Shown here: positions 1-6,998 of the stretch, in pieces
Numbering within the stretch: the first letter of the stretch is position 1
Layout of the letters: each line of letters begins with the position of its first letter
DNA from: CAWFPR01 sp963817635
Lineage (GTDB): Bacteria; Acidobacteriota; Vicinamibacteria; Vicinamibacterales; 2-12-FULL-66-21
Direction of reading: 5' to 3'
Assembly: GCA_963817635.1 (NCBI GenBank)
Contig: CAWFPR010000001.1
Span: 62,001 to 126,000, forward strand
Length of the DNA: 64,000 nucleotides
The notes under the pieces: generated by a model
The model's input: the letters and a program-made list of their open reading frames with translations, nothing else
Told to the model about the DNA's origin: nothing
The model's database searches: none
Translations under genes and position numbers: made by a program

Positions 1-15
1 GCTGCGGCGGGAGCT

Positions 16-930
16 TCATACCGGCGTGAGCGGAGGCTCGCCCGCGAGCACGGCGAGGGCGTTCCTGACCGCGAGATCGGCCATGGCGGTCCGTGTCTCG
101 CGCGTGGCGCTCCCCAGATGCGGGGCCAGGATCACGTTCTCCATCGTCAGCAGGGCCTTCTCGACCTCGGGTTCGCGTTCGTAAACATCGAGCGCGGCTC
201 CGGAAATCAAATGCTGCTGCAGAGCCCATGCCAGGGCCTTCTCGTCAACAATCGACCCGCGCGCCGTGTTGACGAGCAGCGCCGACCGCTTCATCCGGGC
301 AAACGCGCGTCGATCGAACATGTGGCGGTTCCGTTCGCTGGCGGGCGCGTGGATGGAGACCACGTCCGAGCTGACCAGCAGCTCGTCGACGGACATGTCG
401 TGGCCGGCAAACGCCACGGTCATCCCGAAGGCGGACGCCTTCGCGGCGACGGCGCGGCCGATTCGCCCGCGTCCGACGATGCCGAGCTGCTTTCCGCGAA
501 GCTCCGCGCCGAGCATGAAGTCCAGCGCCCAGCCCTTCCACCCGTCCCGCCGCACGAGCCGATCGCCCTCGGTGATTCGCCGGGCGAGCGACAGGATGAG
601 CCCCCACGTGTACTCGGCGACTGCCTCGGTCAACACGTCGGGTGTGTTGGTGACCACGACGCCGCGCGACTTCGCCGCCGCCACGTCGACGTTGTCGTAC
701 CCGACCGCGATGTTGGCGACCACCTTCAGCCCGGGCGCCGCCTCCAGCACCTCGTCCGTGATCCGGTCCGTCAACACGCAGACGAGCCCGTCCTTGCCGG
801 CGATCCGCCGCTTCAACTCGTCGGGTGGAATAGCCGCCATGCCGCCATCGTAGAGATCGACCTCGCACGTCGTCTCGAGGCGCGCCATGACGGCAGACGG
901 AATGCGGCGCGTAAGCAGGATGCGATGCAC
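16..930 (-). CDS. D-2-hydroxyacid dehydrogenase (glyoxylate/hydroxypyruvate reductase type)
   Basis: NAD(P)-dependent reduction of a 2-keto acid such as glyoxylate, hydroxypyruvate or pyruvate; the exact substrate cannot be read from sequence. The 304-residue protein has the Rossmann motif GRGRIG (about residue 150) and the family catalytic set: Arg in NTARGS, Glu in EREPE and His in APHLGSA. It is slightly short because the loop after the dinucleotide fold, between FAGHD and SVDELL, lacks about 12-15 residues seen in most relatives. It is the last minus-strand gene after the microcompartment genes but is separated from them by a 129-bp repeat-filled gap, so membership of that operon is plausible rather than shown. 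A role in reducing or oxidising a 3-carbon product of the aldolase is inference. Confidence 0.87.
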   Translation of the reverse strand: MHRILLTRRIPSAVMARLETTCEVDLYDGGMAAIPPDELKRRIAGKDGLVCVLTDRITDEVLEAAPGLKVVANIAVGYDNVDVAAAKSRGVVVTNTPDVLTEAVAEYTWGLILSLARRITEGDRLVRRDGWKGWALDFMLGAELRGKQLGIVGRGRIGRAVAAKASAFGMTVAFAGHDMSVDELLVSSDVVSIHAPASERNRHMFDRRAFARMKRSALLVNTARGSIVDEKALAWALQQHLISGAALDVYEREPEVEKALLTMENVILAPHLGSATRETRTAMADLAVRNALAVLAGEPPLTPV

Positions 931-1059
931 GTGGCCGCGAGGGCTTAGGGCTCAAGGCTCAGGCATGGGTTCGAGGCTTGGGGCTTCAGGCAATTGAGGC
1001 TTGAGGAAACTTGGGTTGCGCGTGGGCCCTGAAGCCCCAAGCCCGAAGCCTCAAGCCCC
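931..1059. repeat. Dispersed GGCTTGAGG/GGCTTCAGG intergenic repeat, copy 1
   Basis: The whole gap is built of short units such as GAGGCTTGGGGCTTCAGG on the left and their complement AGCCCCAAGCCCGAAGCCTC on the right, so it can fold back on itself. The same units occur at 8757-8777, 38370-38457, 42885-43006 and 61807-61838, always in gaps or at gene ends. It may act as a terminator or RNA processing hairpin between the microcompartment genes and the dehydrogenase; function is not shown. Confidence 0.8.
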
Positions 1060-1290
1060 TCAGTGTCCGTGGCTCTGGCAGTAGCCGCAGTGGTTGCAGC
1101 TGACGGCCGGCTCGATGTAACAGGGGCCGCCGGATTCCGGCAGCGTGTAGCGGAAATGGCTGGAGTGGGCGCTGAACGGCAGCAGCCGTTCTACCGGCTC
1201 CGGTTTGCGTGCGCACGGTTCGGCTCGCGGGACCCCGAGGTGTCGCGCGACCGATTCCCGAATCATGGCCCGCAGCATGTCTTCGTTCAT
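1060..1290 (-). CDS. Small Cys-rich protein of the microcompartment operon
   Basis: 76-residue protein of no family I recognise. The first about 19 residues (MNEDMLRAMIRESVARHLG) are predicted to form an amphipathic helix and resemble the short peptides that target enzymes into microcompartments. A Pro-rich linker follows, and the C-terminus ends in CNHCGYCQSHGH, with Cys at 65, 68 and 71 plus further Cys at 26 and 57 and terminal His residues, suggesting a bound metal ion or iron-sulfur cluster. Its ATG overlaps the stop of the upstream EutN gene by four bases (ATGA), so it is translationally coupled to the shell genes. That makes it likely to be a real, lumen-associated component. Function is unknown; a redox or metal-carrier role is speculation. 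Confidence 0.72.
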   Translation of the reverse strand: MNEDMLRAMIRESVARHLGVPRAEPCARKPEPVERLLPFSAHSSHFRYTLPESGGPCYIEPAVSCNHCGYCQSHGH

Positions 1291-1565
1291 GGCTCGTCCC
1301 CGTAGTCGATCGTATCGACGATTCCGACGATCGCCGCGTCAACCGCGGCGCCTTTCTTCCCGAGCGCCTCGCCGGCTGCCCGCCCTTCCTGGACGAGCAG
1401 CACGCGCTCGCCCACGCCCGCGCCGGCCGAATCAATCGCGAGCACCGCCGTGCCCCGCGACCGGCCGTCGAGGCCCAGCGGCTGGACGAGCAGCAGCTTC
1501 GCGCCATCGAGTTCCTGGTTCTTCTGCGTCGCCACGACGGTCCCGACGACGCGCCCAATCAGCAT
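1287..1565 (-). CDS. Microcompartment pentameric vertex protein (EutN/CcmL family), copy 1
   Basis: 92-residue protein of the EutN/CcmL family, which forms pentamers capping the vertices of bacterial microcompartment shells. Family features are visible: the start MLIGRVVGTVVAT, the central LLLVQPL strand, the AIDSAGAGVGERVLLV turn and the closing AIVGIVDTI. Length is typical (85-100). It lies six bases after the stop of the second EutN gene and its own stop overlaps the next gene's ATG, as expected in one operon. It is clearly divergent from the two sister copies, so the three are not recent duplicates. The pentamer role is family knowledge; which copies assemble together is unknown. Confidence 0.93.
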   Translation of the reverse strand: MLIGRVVGTVVATQKNQELDGAKLLLVQPLGLDGRSRGTAVLAIDSAGAGVGERVLLVQEGRAAGEALGKKGAAVDAAIVGIVDTIDYGDEP

Positions 1566-1571
1566 CGCGGG

Positions 1572-1856
1572 TCAGGCCTCGCTGCCCGCGGGTTCGACGT
1601 CCCAGTGATCGACGATCCCGATGATTGACGCGTCGCTCGGCGGTTCCGCCGGATGAAAGGGGAACGACGCTTCCTTGCCCCTGACGAAGAACACGTGCTC
1701 CCCGACGCCTGCCCCGATTGAGTCGAGCGCGACCAGCGGGCGGCCGATCGGTTCGCCTGAGGGGGCGATGGGCTGGACGAGGAGCAGGGCGATGCCGTGG
1801 AAATTCGCGTCCTTCATCGTGGACACGACTTCGCCGACCACGCGGGCGAGCTGCAC
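1572..1856 (-). CDS. Microcompartment pentameric vertex protein (EutN/CcmL family), copy 2
   Basis: 94-residue EutN/CcmL-family protein with the conserved order RVVGEVVST, LLLVQPIAP, ALDSIGAGVGEHVFFV and IIGIVDHWDV. The start is a GTG (1856-1854) that shares one base with the TAG stop of the upstream EutN gene. A nine-residue acidic tail after the last strand (ending EPAGSEA) is longer than in the sister copies. It contributes a vertex pentamer to the shell by family analogy. Confidence 0.92.
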   Translation of the reverse strand: MQLARVVGEVVSTMKDANFHGIALLLVQPIAPSGEPIGRPLVALDSIGAGVGEHVFFVRGKEASFPFHPAEPPSDASIIGIVDHWDVEPAGSEA

Positions 1857-2134
1857 TAGCTGCCTTCCTGGATCCTGATGGTGTCGATGATCCCGACAAC
1901 GGCCGCGTCCACCGGGCAGTCCTTCATCCCGGCGGCCATCCGCGCGGAGCTTCCACTGACGATCAGCACCGTCTCGCCGACCCCGGCATCGACCGTATCG
2001 ACGGCCACGAGATAGGCGGTGCCGTCCGCCTTGCCGTGGGGATCCACCGGCCGCGCCACGAGCAGCTTGTTGCTGACGAGCCGCTCGTCCTTGCGCGTCG
2101 CGACGACGGTCCCCACGATTTTCGCGACGATCAT
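1856..2134 (-). CDS. Microcompartment pentameric vertex protein (EutN/CcmL family), copy 3
   Basis: 92-residue EutN/CcmL-family protein: MIVAKIVGTVVAT at the start, LLVARPVDPHG in the middle, AVDTVDAGVGETVLIV and the C-terminal VVGIIDTI. The ORF is open for another 64 codons upstream, but that extension is read inside the shell gene; the ATG at 2134 overlaps the upstream BMC stop in an ATGA arrangement and is the sensible start. It is the first of three tandem vertex genes after the single hexamer gene. Confidence 0.93.
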   Translation of the reverse strand: MIVAKIVGTVVATRKDERLVSNKLLVARPVDPHGKADGTAYLVAVDTVDAGVGETVLIVSGSSARMAAGMKDCPVDAAVVGIIDTIRIQEGS

Positions 2135-2424
2135 TTCGCGTTGCTGTTCGACTTCCCGATGGGCAGGACGTCCTCGAGGTTCGAGTGGGGCCGGGGAATC
2201 ACATGCACCGAGACGAGTTCGCCGACGCGCCGTGCCGCGGCGGCGCCCGCATCGGTCGCGGCCTTGACCGCGGCCACGTCGCCACGCACGAGCGCGGTCA
2301 CGTATCCGGCGCCGATCTTCTCCCATCCGACCAGTGTCACCTTGGCGGCCTTGACCATCGCGTCGGACGCTTCGATCATCGCGACCAGTCCCTTGGTCTC
2401 GACCATGCCGAGAGCCTCACCCAT
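2131..2424 (-). CDS. Microcompartment hexameric shell protein (BMC-H)
   Basis: 97-residue single-domain BMC protein (Pfam BMC fold), the hexamer that tiles the shell facets. The text is close to EutM/PduA-type proteins: GMVETKGLVAMIEASDAMVK, KVTLVGWEKIGAGYV with the pore loop at KIGAG, VRGDVAAVKAATDAG and ELVSVHVIPRPH, then a short polar tail. The start at 2424 is chosen because MGEALGMVETKG is the usual N-terminus; the 13 codons before it are non-conserved. It is the only BMC-domain gene in the window, so other shell tiles, if present, lie elsewhere. It follows the aldolase by 35 bases and overlaps the next EutN gene. Confidence 0.95.
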   Translation of the reverse strand: MGEALGMVETKGLVAMIEASDAMVKAAKVTLVGWEKIGAGYVTALVRGDVAAVKAATDAGAAAARRVGELVSVHVIPRPHSNLEDVLPIGKSNSNAK

Positions 2425-2459
2425 GTCGTTCTCCTTGTCCGCCTGTCTTCTTGGCTGGC

Positions 2460-3314
2460 TCACTTGAGATTGCGAACCGCATCCTCTATCAAAGCCGTCA
2501 ACTCGCCGTATGTTAGCCGAATTTCAGCGTCTGCGCTCACCGTTCCGGCCGGCCGGAACGCGCGATCCACGAAATCCACGAGCCGCGCCTCGGGCGACGA
2601 CGGCGCCTGGACGACCTGGCACTGGGCCGGGTCGCCCTGCACGGCCGGATCCGTGCAGATCGGCGCCGGCGACGCGATGCCGTACATGCCGCGCAGCCCC
2701 TGGAGCCGCGTGACTTCCTCGCGCGAGAGCAGCCGCTCGCCGCCGAGCATCCGCGCGGTGAAGCTGATTTTCGCGAAGTGCTCGATCGTCTCCATCTTGT
2801 AATACGCCGAAAAGAGATCCGTGCCGAGCGTGAGCGCGCCGTGGTTCGCGAGGAGCATACCGTCGTGCGCCTTGACGTAACGGCGCACCGCCTCGGGCAG
2901 TTCCTTCGTGGACGGCGTCGCGTACTCCGCGATCGGCACGCTCCCGAGCGTCGTCACCACCTCGGCCAGTACGGCCCGATCGAGCGGGATCCCCGCGACG
3001 GCAAAGGCCGTGGCGACGGGAGGATGCGCGTGCACGACCGCGTTCACGTCGGGACGCTGGCGGTAGACCTCGAGGTGCATCTGCATCTCGGAAGACGGAT
3101 CGCGCTCGCCGGCGAGCTTCCGGCCCTCGAGGTCCGTCACGCACATCATCTGTGGCGTCATGAACCCCTTGCAGACGCTTTTCGGGGTCATCAGCAGCCG
3201 TCCGTCGCCGAGCCGCACGCTGATGTTGCCGTCGTTCGACGCGGTGTAGCCGCGCGCGTACAACCGGCGGCCCACCTCGACGATGTCGGCGCGGAGCTGA
3301 TCCTCGGCCATCAT
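2460..3314 (-). CDS. Class II (zinc) sugar-phosphate aldolase, fuculose/rhamnulose type, microcompartment-associated
   Basis: Predicted to split a deoxy-sugar phosphate such as L-fuculose-1-P or L-rhamnulose-1-P into DHAP and lactaldehyde. The class II aldolase/adducin fold is clear: SNDGNISVR, catalytic Glu in SSEMQMHLE (about residue 76), zinc ligands in VVHAHPP (His 95 and 97) and a third in LANHGALTLG (about 161). Beyond the roughly 205-residue catalytic domain there is an 80-residue extension: a linker with Cys and Pro, then a predicted C-terminal helix LTYGELTALIEDAVRNL that could be an encapsulation peptide. The ATG at 3314 overlaps the stop of the YHS-like gene (ATGA). Position just before the shell genes supports an encapsulated aldolase. 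The substrate is inference; no kinase, isomerase or aldehyde dehydrogenase is in the window. Confidence 0.88.
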   Translation of the reverse strand: MMAEDQLRADIVEVGRRLYARGYTASNDGNISVRLGDGRLLMTPKSVCKGFMTPQMMCVTDLEGRKLAGERDPSSEMQMHLEVYRQRPDVNAVVHAHPPVATAFAVAGIPLDRAVLAEVVTTLGSVPIAEYATPSTKELPEAVRRYVKAHDGMLLANHGALTLGTDLFSAYYKMETIEHFAKISFTARMLGGERLLSREEVTRLQGLRGMYGIASPAPICTDPAVQGDPAQCQVVQAPSSPEARLVDFVDRAFRPAGTVSADAEIRLTYGELTALIEDAVRNLK

Positions 3315-3559
3315 CGGACTCGGTACGCCTGACGGCATTTCTCGGAACAGAAGAACTTGGTGTCGCGGCCGCTTCCGAGCGCCAGCGCCTTGCCAGGCAC
3401 GACGAAGACGCCGCAGACGGGGTCCTTCACGAGCGCGACGCCCTGGACGCTGCGCGGATCACGCGTGTAGCCGGCTCCCTCGATCACGCCGCGCGCGAGG
3501 CGCGAGATCGCGCGGAGGGCCAGGAGGATGAGAATGCTCCAGAGGACAAGCCGTGCCAT
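3311..3559 (-). CDS. YHS/PP0621-like small membrane-anchored metal-binding protein
   Basis: 82 residues. An N-terminal hydrophobic helix (about residues 3-22) anchors the protein, and a short domain carries DPVCGVFV and FFCSEKCRQAY, the paired Cys arrangement of TRASH/YHS-type zinc or copper sites in PP0621-like proteins. It sits three bases after the TPR gene and is translationally coupled to the aldolase, so it may be carried along in the operon rather than work in the microcompartment. Function of the family is not established. Confidence 0.75.
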   Translation of the reverse strand: MARLVLWSILILLALRAISRLARGVIEGAGYTRDPRSVQGVALVKDPVCGVFVVPGKALALGSGRDTKFFCSEKCRQAYRVR

Positions 3560-3562
3560 GGG

Positions 3563-4195
3563 TCACTCGGAACCGCCCGGCGGCTTCGCGCCGGGCGCGC
3601 CAGGCGTCGAGGCATGCCCGGCGCGCATGCCGTCGAGCCCCTTCTGCGCGACGGCCGCCTCGGGGCTGTCAGGCGCCAGCTCGACGACCTTCTGCCAGGC
3701 CTGCGCCGCGCCTTCGAGATCCTCCTTGCCGAACGCCCGGACGATCCCGATGTTGAGCAGCGTTTTCGCGTGCTTCGGATCGATGGCGAGCGACTTCTGG
3801 AACTGCGCGAGGGCGAGGTCCGGCTGGTTGGTGTAGTAGTAGGCGATGCCGAGATCCGTGCTGGCGTTGATGTCCTTCGGGTCGATCCGGAGCGCGCCGT
3901 CGTACCACTGGACGGCGTCGGCGTAGCGCTCGGCATCGAAGTACAGGTTGCCGAGCTCCACCCGCGTCGCAGCGTCGTTGGGATTCTTCTCGGCCGTCAC
4001 CTTCAACGCGGCCGCGCGGGATTCGTCGAGCGGCCGCGCCTGTTGGGACGAGGCTGGTGCGGCCGCGGCGGCGCCGGTGGTGGCCACGGCGGCCATCGGG
4101 CGGGGGCCGACCGCCTGCTGGCTGCCGATGATCCACCCGGCAAGGAGGCCGAAGAACACGCCGGACAGCCCGAAGAAGACAGTCTCTTTATGCAT
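3563..4195 (-). CDS. Membrane-anchored tetratricopeptide repeat protein
   Basis: 210 residues. A signal-anchor helix (about residues 8-25, FFGLSGVFFGLLAGWIIG) is followed by an Ala/Pro-rich linker and three to four TPR repeats from about residue 65 to 190, with typical A-helix/B-helix pairs such as VELGNLYFDAERYADAVQWY and ALAQFQKSLAIDPKHAKTL. Such proteins are protein-protein scaffolds on the periplasmic face; the N-terminus recalls CcmH/CycH-like proteins, but no cytochrome biogenesis gene is near. It lies between the pdxJ-hydrolase pair and the YHS-like gene, all on one strand. Confidence 0.8.
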   Translation of the reverse strand: MHKETVFFGLSGVFFGLLAGWIIGSQQAVGPRPMAAVATTGAAAAAPASSQQARPLDESRAAALKVTAEKNPNDAATRVELGNLYFDAERYADAVQWYDGALRIDPKDINASTDLGIAYYYTNQPDLALAQFQKSLAIDPKHAKTLLNIGIVRAFGKEDLEGAAQAWQKVVELAPDSPEAAVAQKGLDGMRAGHASTPGAPGAKPPGGSE

Positions 4196-4222
4196 GAATC
4201 AAGGAACCTTGCGGAACTCCGA

Positions 4223-4924
4223 TCATAGCAGCGTCCGGCGGAACCAGTCCACCAGCAGGCCGGCCAGATCGGGACTTCGTCCGAGCATCATCGTGCCGTG
4301 ACCAGCCTGGCTCAACAGCAGCGGCTCGCGCGTGCCGCCGCCGGCCTTCTCCAGGTCCTTGACCGAGCGCGTCGCATAGGGATCGTCGTCGCTCGACACG
4401 AGAAGCGCGGGACGGTCGCCGTACGTGCGCATTGCCGCCTCGATCCGCAGGCCGCGATAGTCGAGTGACGGAGAGAGCAGCGCCAGGCTCACAATCGCCG
4501 GATCGGCGGCCCCTTCGAGCGCCGCGAGGTTCGCCCCGATGGACGCGCCCGCGATGCCGATGCGCCCCCGGACGCGCGTCGCCACGAATCGCCGTGCGGC
4601 CGCCAGGTCGAGGACCATCGGCGCATAGTCCGGCGGATCCACGCCGCCCTCGACGCCGCTGGAATCGCCGTGGCCGCGCAGGTCGATGGCGAGCGCGCCG
4701 ATGCCCTCCGCGGCGAGCCGTGCCGCGACGCCGTCCCAGTCCCGGCGGGAACGGTGGAGCATGTGGACGAGGATCACGGCCGGCGCCGGCCGGAATGCCG
4801 GCTCGTACCAGGTCGCGACGATCTGCACCCCGTCGTCGGTGCGAAACGTCACGCGGTCGCTGGCGGCCCCTGTCGCGGCCGTGAAGATCGCGAGCGCCAG
4901 CACCAGCACGCGCAGCCCGGGCAC
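4223..4924 (-). CDS. Secreted alpha/beta hydrolase (dienelactone hydrolase-like)
   Basis: 233 residues from a GTG one base after the pdxJ stop. A signal peptide (GLRVLVLALAIFTAATGAAS) precedes an alpha/beta hydrolase domain with the oxyanion region ILVHMLHRS, DLRGHGDSSG, the nucleophile elbow GIAGASIGA, an Asp in VSSDDDPYA and a His in SQAGHGTMM. Likely a periplasmic or secreted esterase or peptidase of unknown substrate. The longer upstream reading frame runs inside pdxJ and is not used. Confidence 0.8.
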   Translation of the reverse strand: MPGLRVLVLALAIFTAATGAASDRVTFRTDDGVQIVATWYEPAFRPAPAVILVHMLHRSRRDWDGVAARLAAEGIGALAIDLRGHGDSSGVEGGVDPPDYAPMVLDLAAARRFVATRVRGRIGIAGASIGANLAALEGAADPAIVSLALLSPSLDYRGLRIEAAMRTYGDRPALLVSSDDDPYATRSVKDLEKAGGGTREPLLLSQAGHGTMMLGRSPDLAGLLVDWFRRTLL

Positions 4925-4925
4925 C

Positions 4926-5642
4926 CTAGCGCACCAGCAGCGCCACCATGTCGCGGACGGCGCGATCGAGGCCGACGATCGCTCCGCGCGCGACGATGCT
5001 GTGGCCGATGTTGAGCTCGGTGATCTCGTGGATGGCGGCAATCGGGATGACGTTGGCGTAGTTGAGGCCGTGGCCGGCGAGCACCTCGAGGTGCTGGCCC
5101 GCGGCCTGCCCTGCCGCGTCGGCAATCCGGGCACGCTCCACCGGGCGCGACGCCTCAGGCGCCTCGGCGTACCGGCCGGTGTTCAGTTCGACTGCGTCAG
5201 CGCCGGTTTCGCCGGCCGCGCGCACCTGATCCGGATCGGGATCCAGGAAGATGCTGACGCGAATGCCGGCCGCGTGCATCTGGCGGGTGAAGTCCCGCAC
5301 GGCGGCCGCCTGCTGCACCACGTCGAGCCCGCCTTCCGTCGTCAGCTCCTGCGGCCGCTCCGGGACGAGCGTGACCTGGTCGGGCCGGACCTGGAGCGCG
5401 ACACGGGCCATGTCGGCGGTGACGGCCATCTCGACGTTCAGCTTCGTGGCAATCGCGCGGCGCAGCACCTCGAGATCGCGATCCTGGATGTGACGCCGAT
5501 CGCCGCGCAGGTGGACCGTGATGCCGAGGGCCCCGGCCATCTCGGCGACGAGCGCCGCGGCGAGCGGCTCCGGCTCGCGCGCCTTGCGGGCCTCGCGCAG
5601 CGTGGCGATGTGATCGATGTTGACGGCCAGCCGCACGATCAT
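4926..5642 (-). CDS. pdxJ: Pyridoxine 5'-phosphate synthase
   Basis: Condenses 3-amino-2-oxopropyl phosphate with 1-deoxyxylulose-5-phosphate in vitamin B6 synthesis (family knowledge). The 238-residue protein matches PdxJ along its length: LAVNIDHIATLREAR at the start, TVHLRGDRRHIQDRD, LNVEMAVT, DQVTLVPERPQELTTEGGLDV, VSIFLDPDPDQV, AVELNTGRYA and LEVLAGHGLNYANV. The ATG overlaps the glmM stop (ATGA), so the pair is translationally coupled, as in many delta-proteobacteria and relatives. Confidence 0.97.
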   Translation of the reverse strand: MIVRLAVNIDHIATLREARKAREPEPLAAALVAEMAGALGITVHLRGDRRHIQDRDLEVLRRAIATKLNVEMAVTADMARVALQVRPDQVTLVPERPQELTTEGGLDVVQQAAAVRDFTRQMHAAGIRVSIFLDPDPDQVRAAGETGADAVELNTGRYAEAPEASRPVERARIADAAGQAAGQHLEVLAGHGLNYANVIPIAAIHEITELNIGHSIVARGAIVGLDRAVRDMVALLVR

Positions 5643-6985
5643 CCGAGGTGTTCCTTCACCACTGCCACGATACCCCCGGCCCAGCCCTGGATCTCATCCT
5701 GGTTCCGGCCTTCGATCATGACGCGCAGCAGCGGCTCGGTGCCCGAGTACCGCACCAGCAGCCGGCCGCCGCCGGCGAGCTGCGCCTCGACGCGCGCCAT
5801 CGCGTCGGCAATCGCGGGCACGCTCGCCAGGTCCTTCTTTTCCCGCACGCGCACGTTCAGCAGGACCTGCGGATACGTCACCAGCTCCGAGGCGAGGTCC
5901 GCCAGCTCGCGCCCCGTGTCCGCCATCACCCGCAGCACGCTGAGCGCGGTCACGATGCCGTCGCCGGTGAACAGGTGGTCCGAGAAGATGATGTGGCCCG
6001 ACTGCTCGCCGCCGAGCGACAGGTCGCGCCTGACCATCTCCTCCATCACGTACTTGTCGCCGACGGCGCACCGCACGAGATCGATCCCGCTTTCGCGAAG
6101 CGCGATCTCGAGGCCGATGTTGCTCATCACGGTCGCGACGATGGCGTTGCCCTTCAGCTTCCCGATTGACTTCAGGTGGCGGGCGCACATCAGGAGGACC
6201 GCGTCGCCGTCCACGATGCGTCCCGAGGCGTCCACGAAGATCGCCCGGTCGCCGTCGCCGTCGAAGGCCACGCCCAGGCGATAACCGCCGGCTCGGACCG
6301 TCGCGACGAGCGTGTCGGGATGTGTCGATCCGCACCCGAGATTGATGTTGCGGCCGTCCGGCGAGGCGCTGAGCATCGTCACGTCGAAGCCGAGCGCCTC
6401 GAACAGGCGGGGCGCCACCGTCGTGGTCGCGCCGTTCGCCGTGTCGACCGCGATCTTCAGGCGGCCGAGGCGGCCGGGATCTGGCAGCGCGAGTTTCGCG
6501 TGCGCGAGGTAGGCGTCGATGACGTCCGTCCGGTCCACGTGGGCATCGGCCGCCGCGGCAACCTCCCAGGTGCGATCGTGGATGATGGCCTCCACCTTGC
6601 GCTCGAGCGCTTCGGTGAACTTTTCACCCCGGCCCGAGAACACCTTGATGCCATTGTCCTCGAACGGGTTGTGCGAGGCGGAAATCACCAGCCCCGCGTC
6701 GAAGCCCATCGCACGCGTGACGTAGGCGACGGCCGGCGTGGGAATCACGCCCGCGGTGGTGATCTCGGCGCCCGCCGAATGAACGCCGCGGGCCAGCTCA
6801 CGTTCGATCCACTCGCCGGATTCGCGGGTGTCGCGTCCGATCACGAACCGCAGCGGCGGCCCGTCCGGGGCGTGCCGCATGGCGCGCACGAGCGCCGCGC
6901 CGAGGCGCGACACGGTCTCGCGATCGAGCGGGTACGCCCCGGCCCGTCCGCGGACGCCATCTGTGCCAAAAAGCCGGTGAGACAT
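5639..6985 (-). CDS. glmM: Phosphoglucosamine mutase
   Basis: Converts glucosamine-6-P to glucosamine-1-P for cell-wall UDP-GlcNAc. 448 residues from the ATG at 6985 (a GTG two codons upstream also exists). Domain landmarks: LFGTDGVRGRAG, the phosphoserine loop VISASHNPFEDNGIK, the metal loop AFDGDGDRAIFV and the C-terminal phosphate-binding VRYSGTEPLLRVM. It lies 13 bases after cdaR, so the diadenylate cyclase, its regulator and GlmM form one transcription unit, the conserved cdaA-cdaR-glmM arrangement known from other bacteria. Confidence 0.97.
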   Translation of the reverse strand: MSHRLFGTDGVRGRAGAYPLDRETVSRLGAALVRAMRHAPDGPPLRFVIGRDTRESGEWIERELARGVHSAGAEITTAGVIPTPAVAYVTRAMGFDAGLVISASHNPFEDNGIKVFSGRGEKFTEALERKVEAIIHDRTWEVAAAADAHVDRTDVIDAYLAHAKLALPDPGRLGRLKIAVDTANGATTTVAPRLFEALGFDVTMLSASPDGRNINLGCGSTHPDTLVATVRAGGYRLGVAFDGDGDRAIFVDASGRIVDGDAVLLMCARHLKSIGKLKGNAIVATVMSNIGLEIALRESGIDLVRCAVGDKYVMEEMVRRDLSLGGEQSGHIIFSDHLFTGDGIVTALSVLRVMADTGRELADLASELVTYPQVLLNVRVREKKDLASVPAIADAMARVEAQLAGGGRLLVRYSGTEPLLRVMIEGRNQDEIQGWAGGIVAVVKEHLG

Positions 6986-6998
6986 GCCCACCTTTCAT

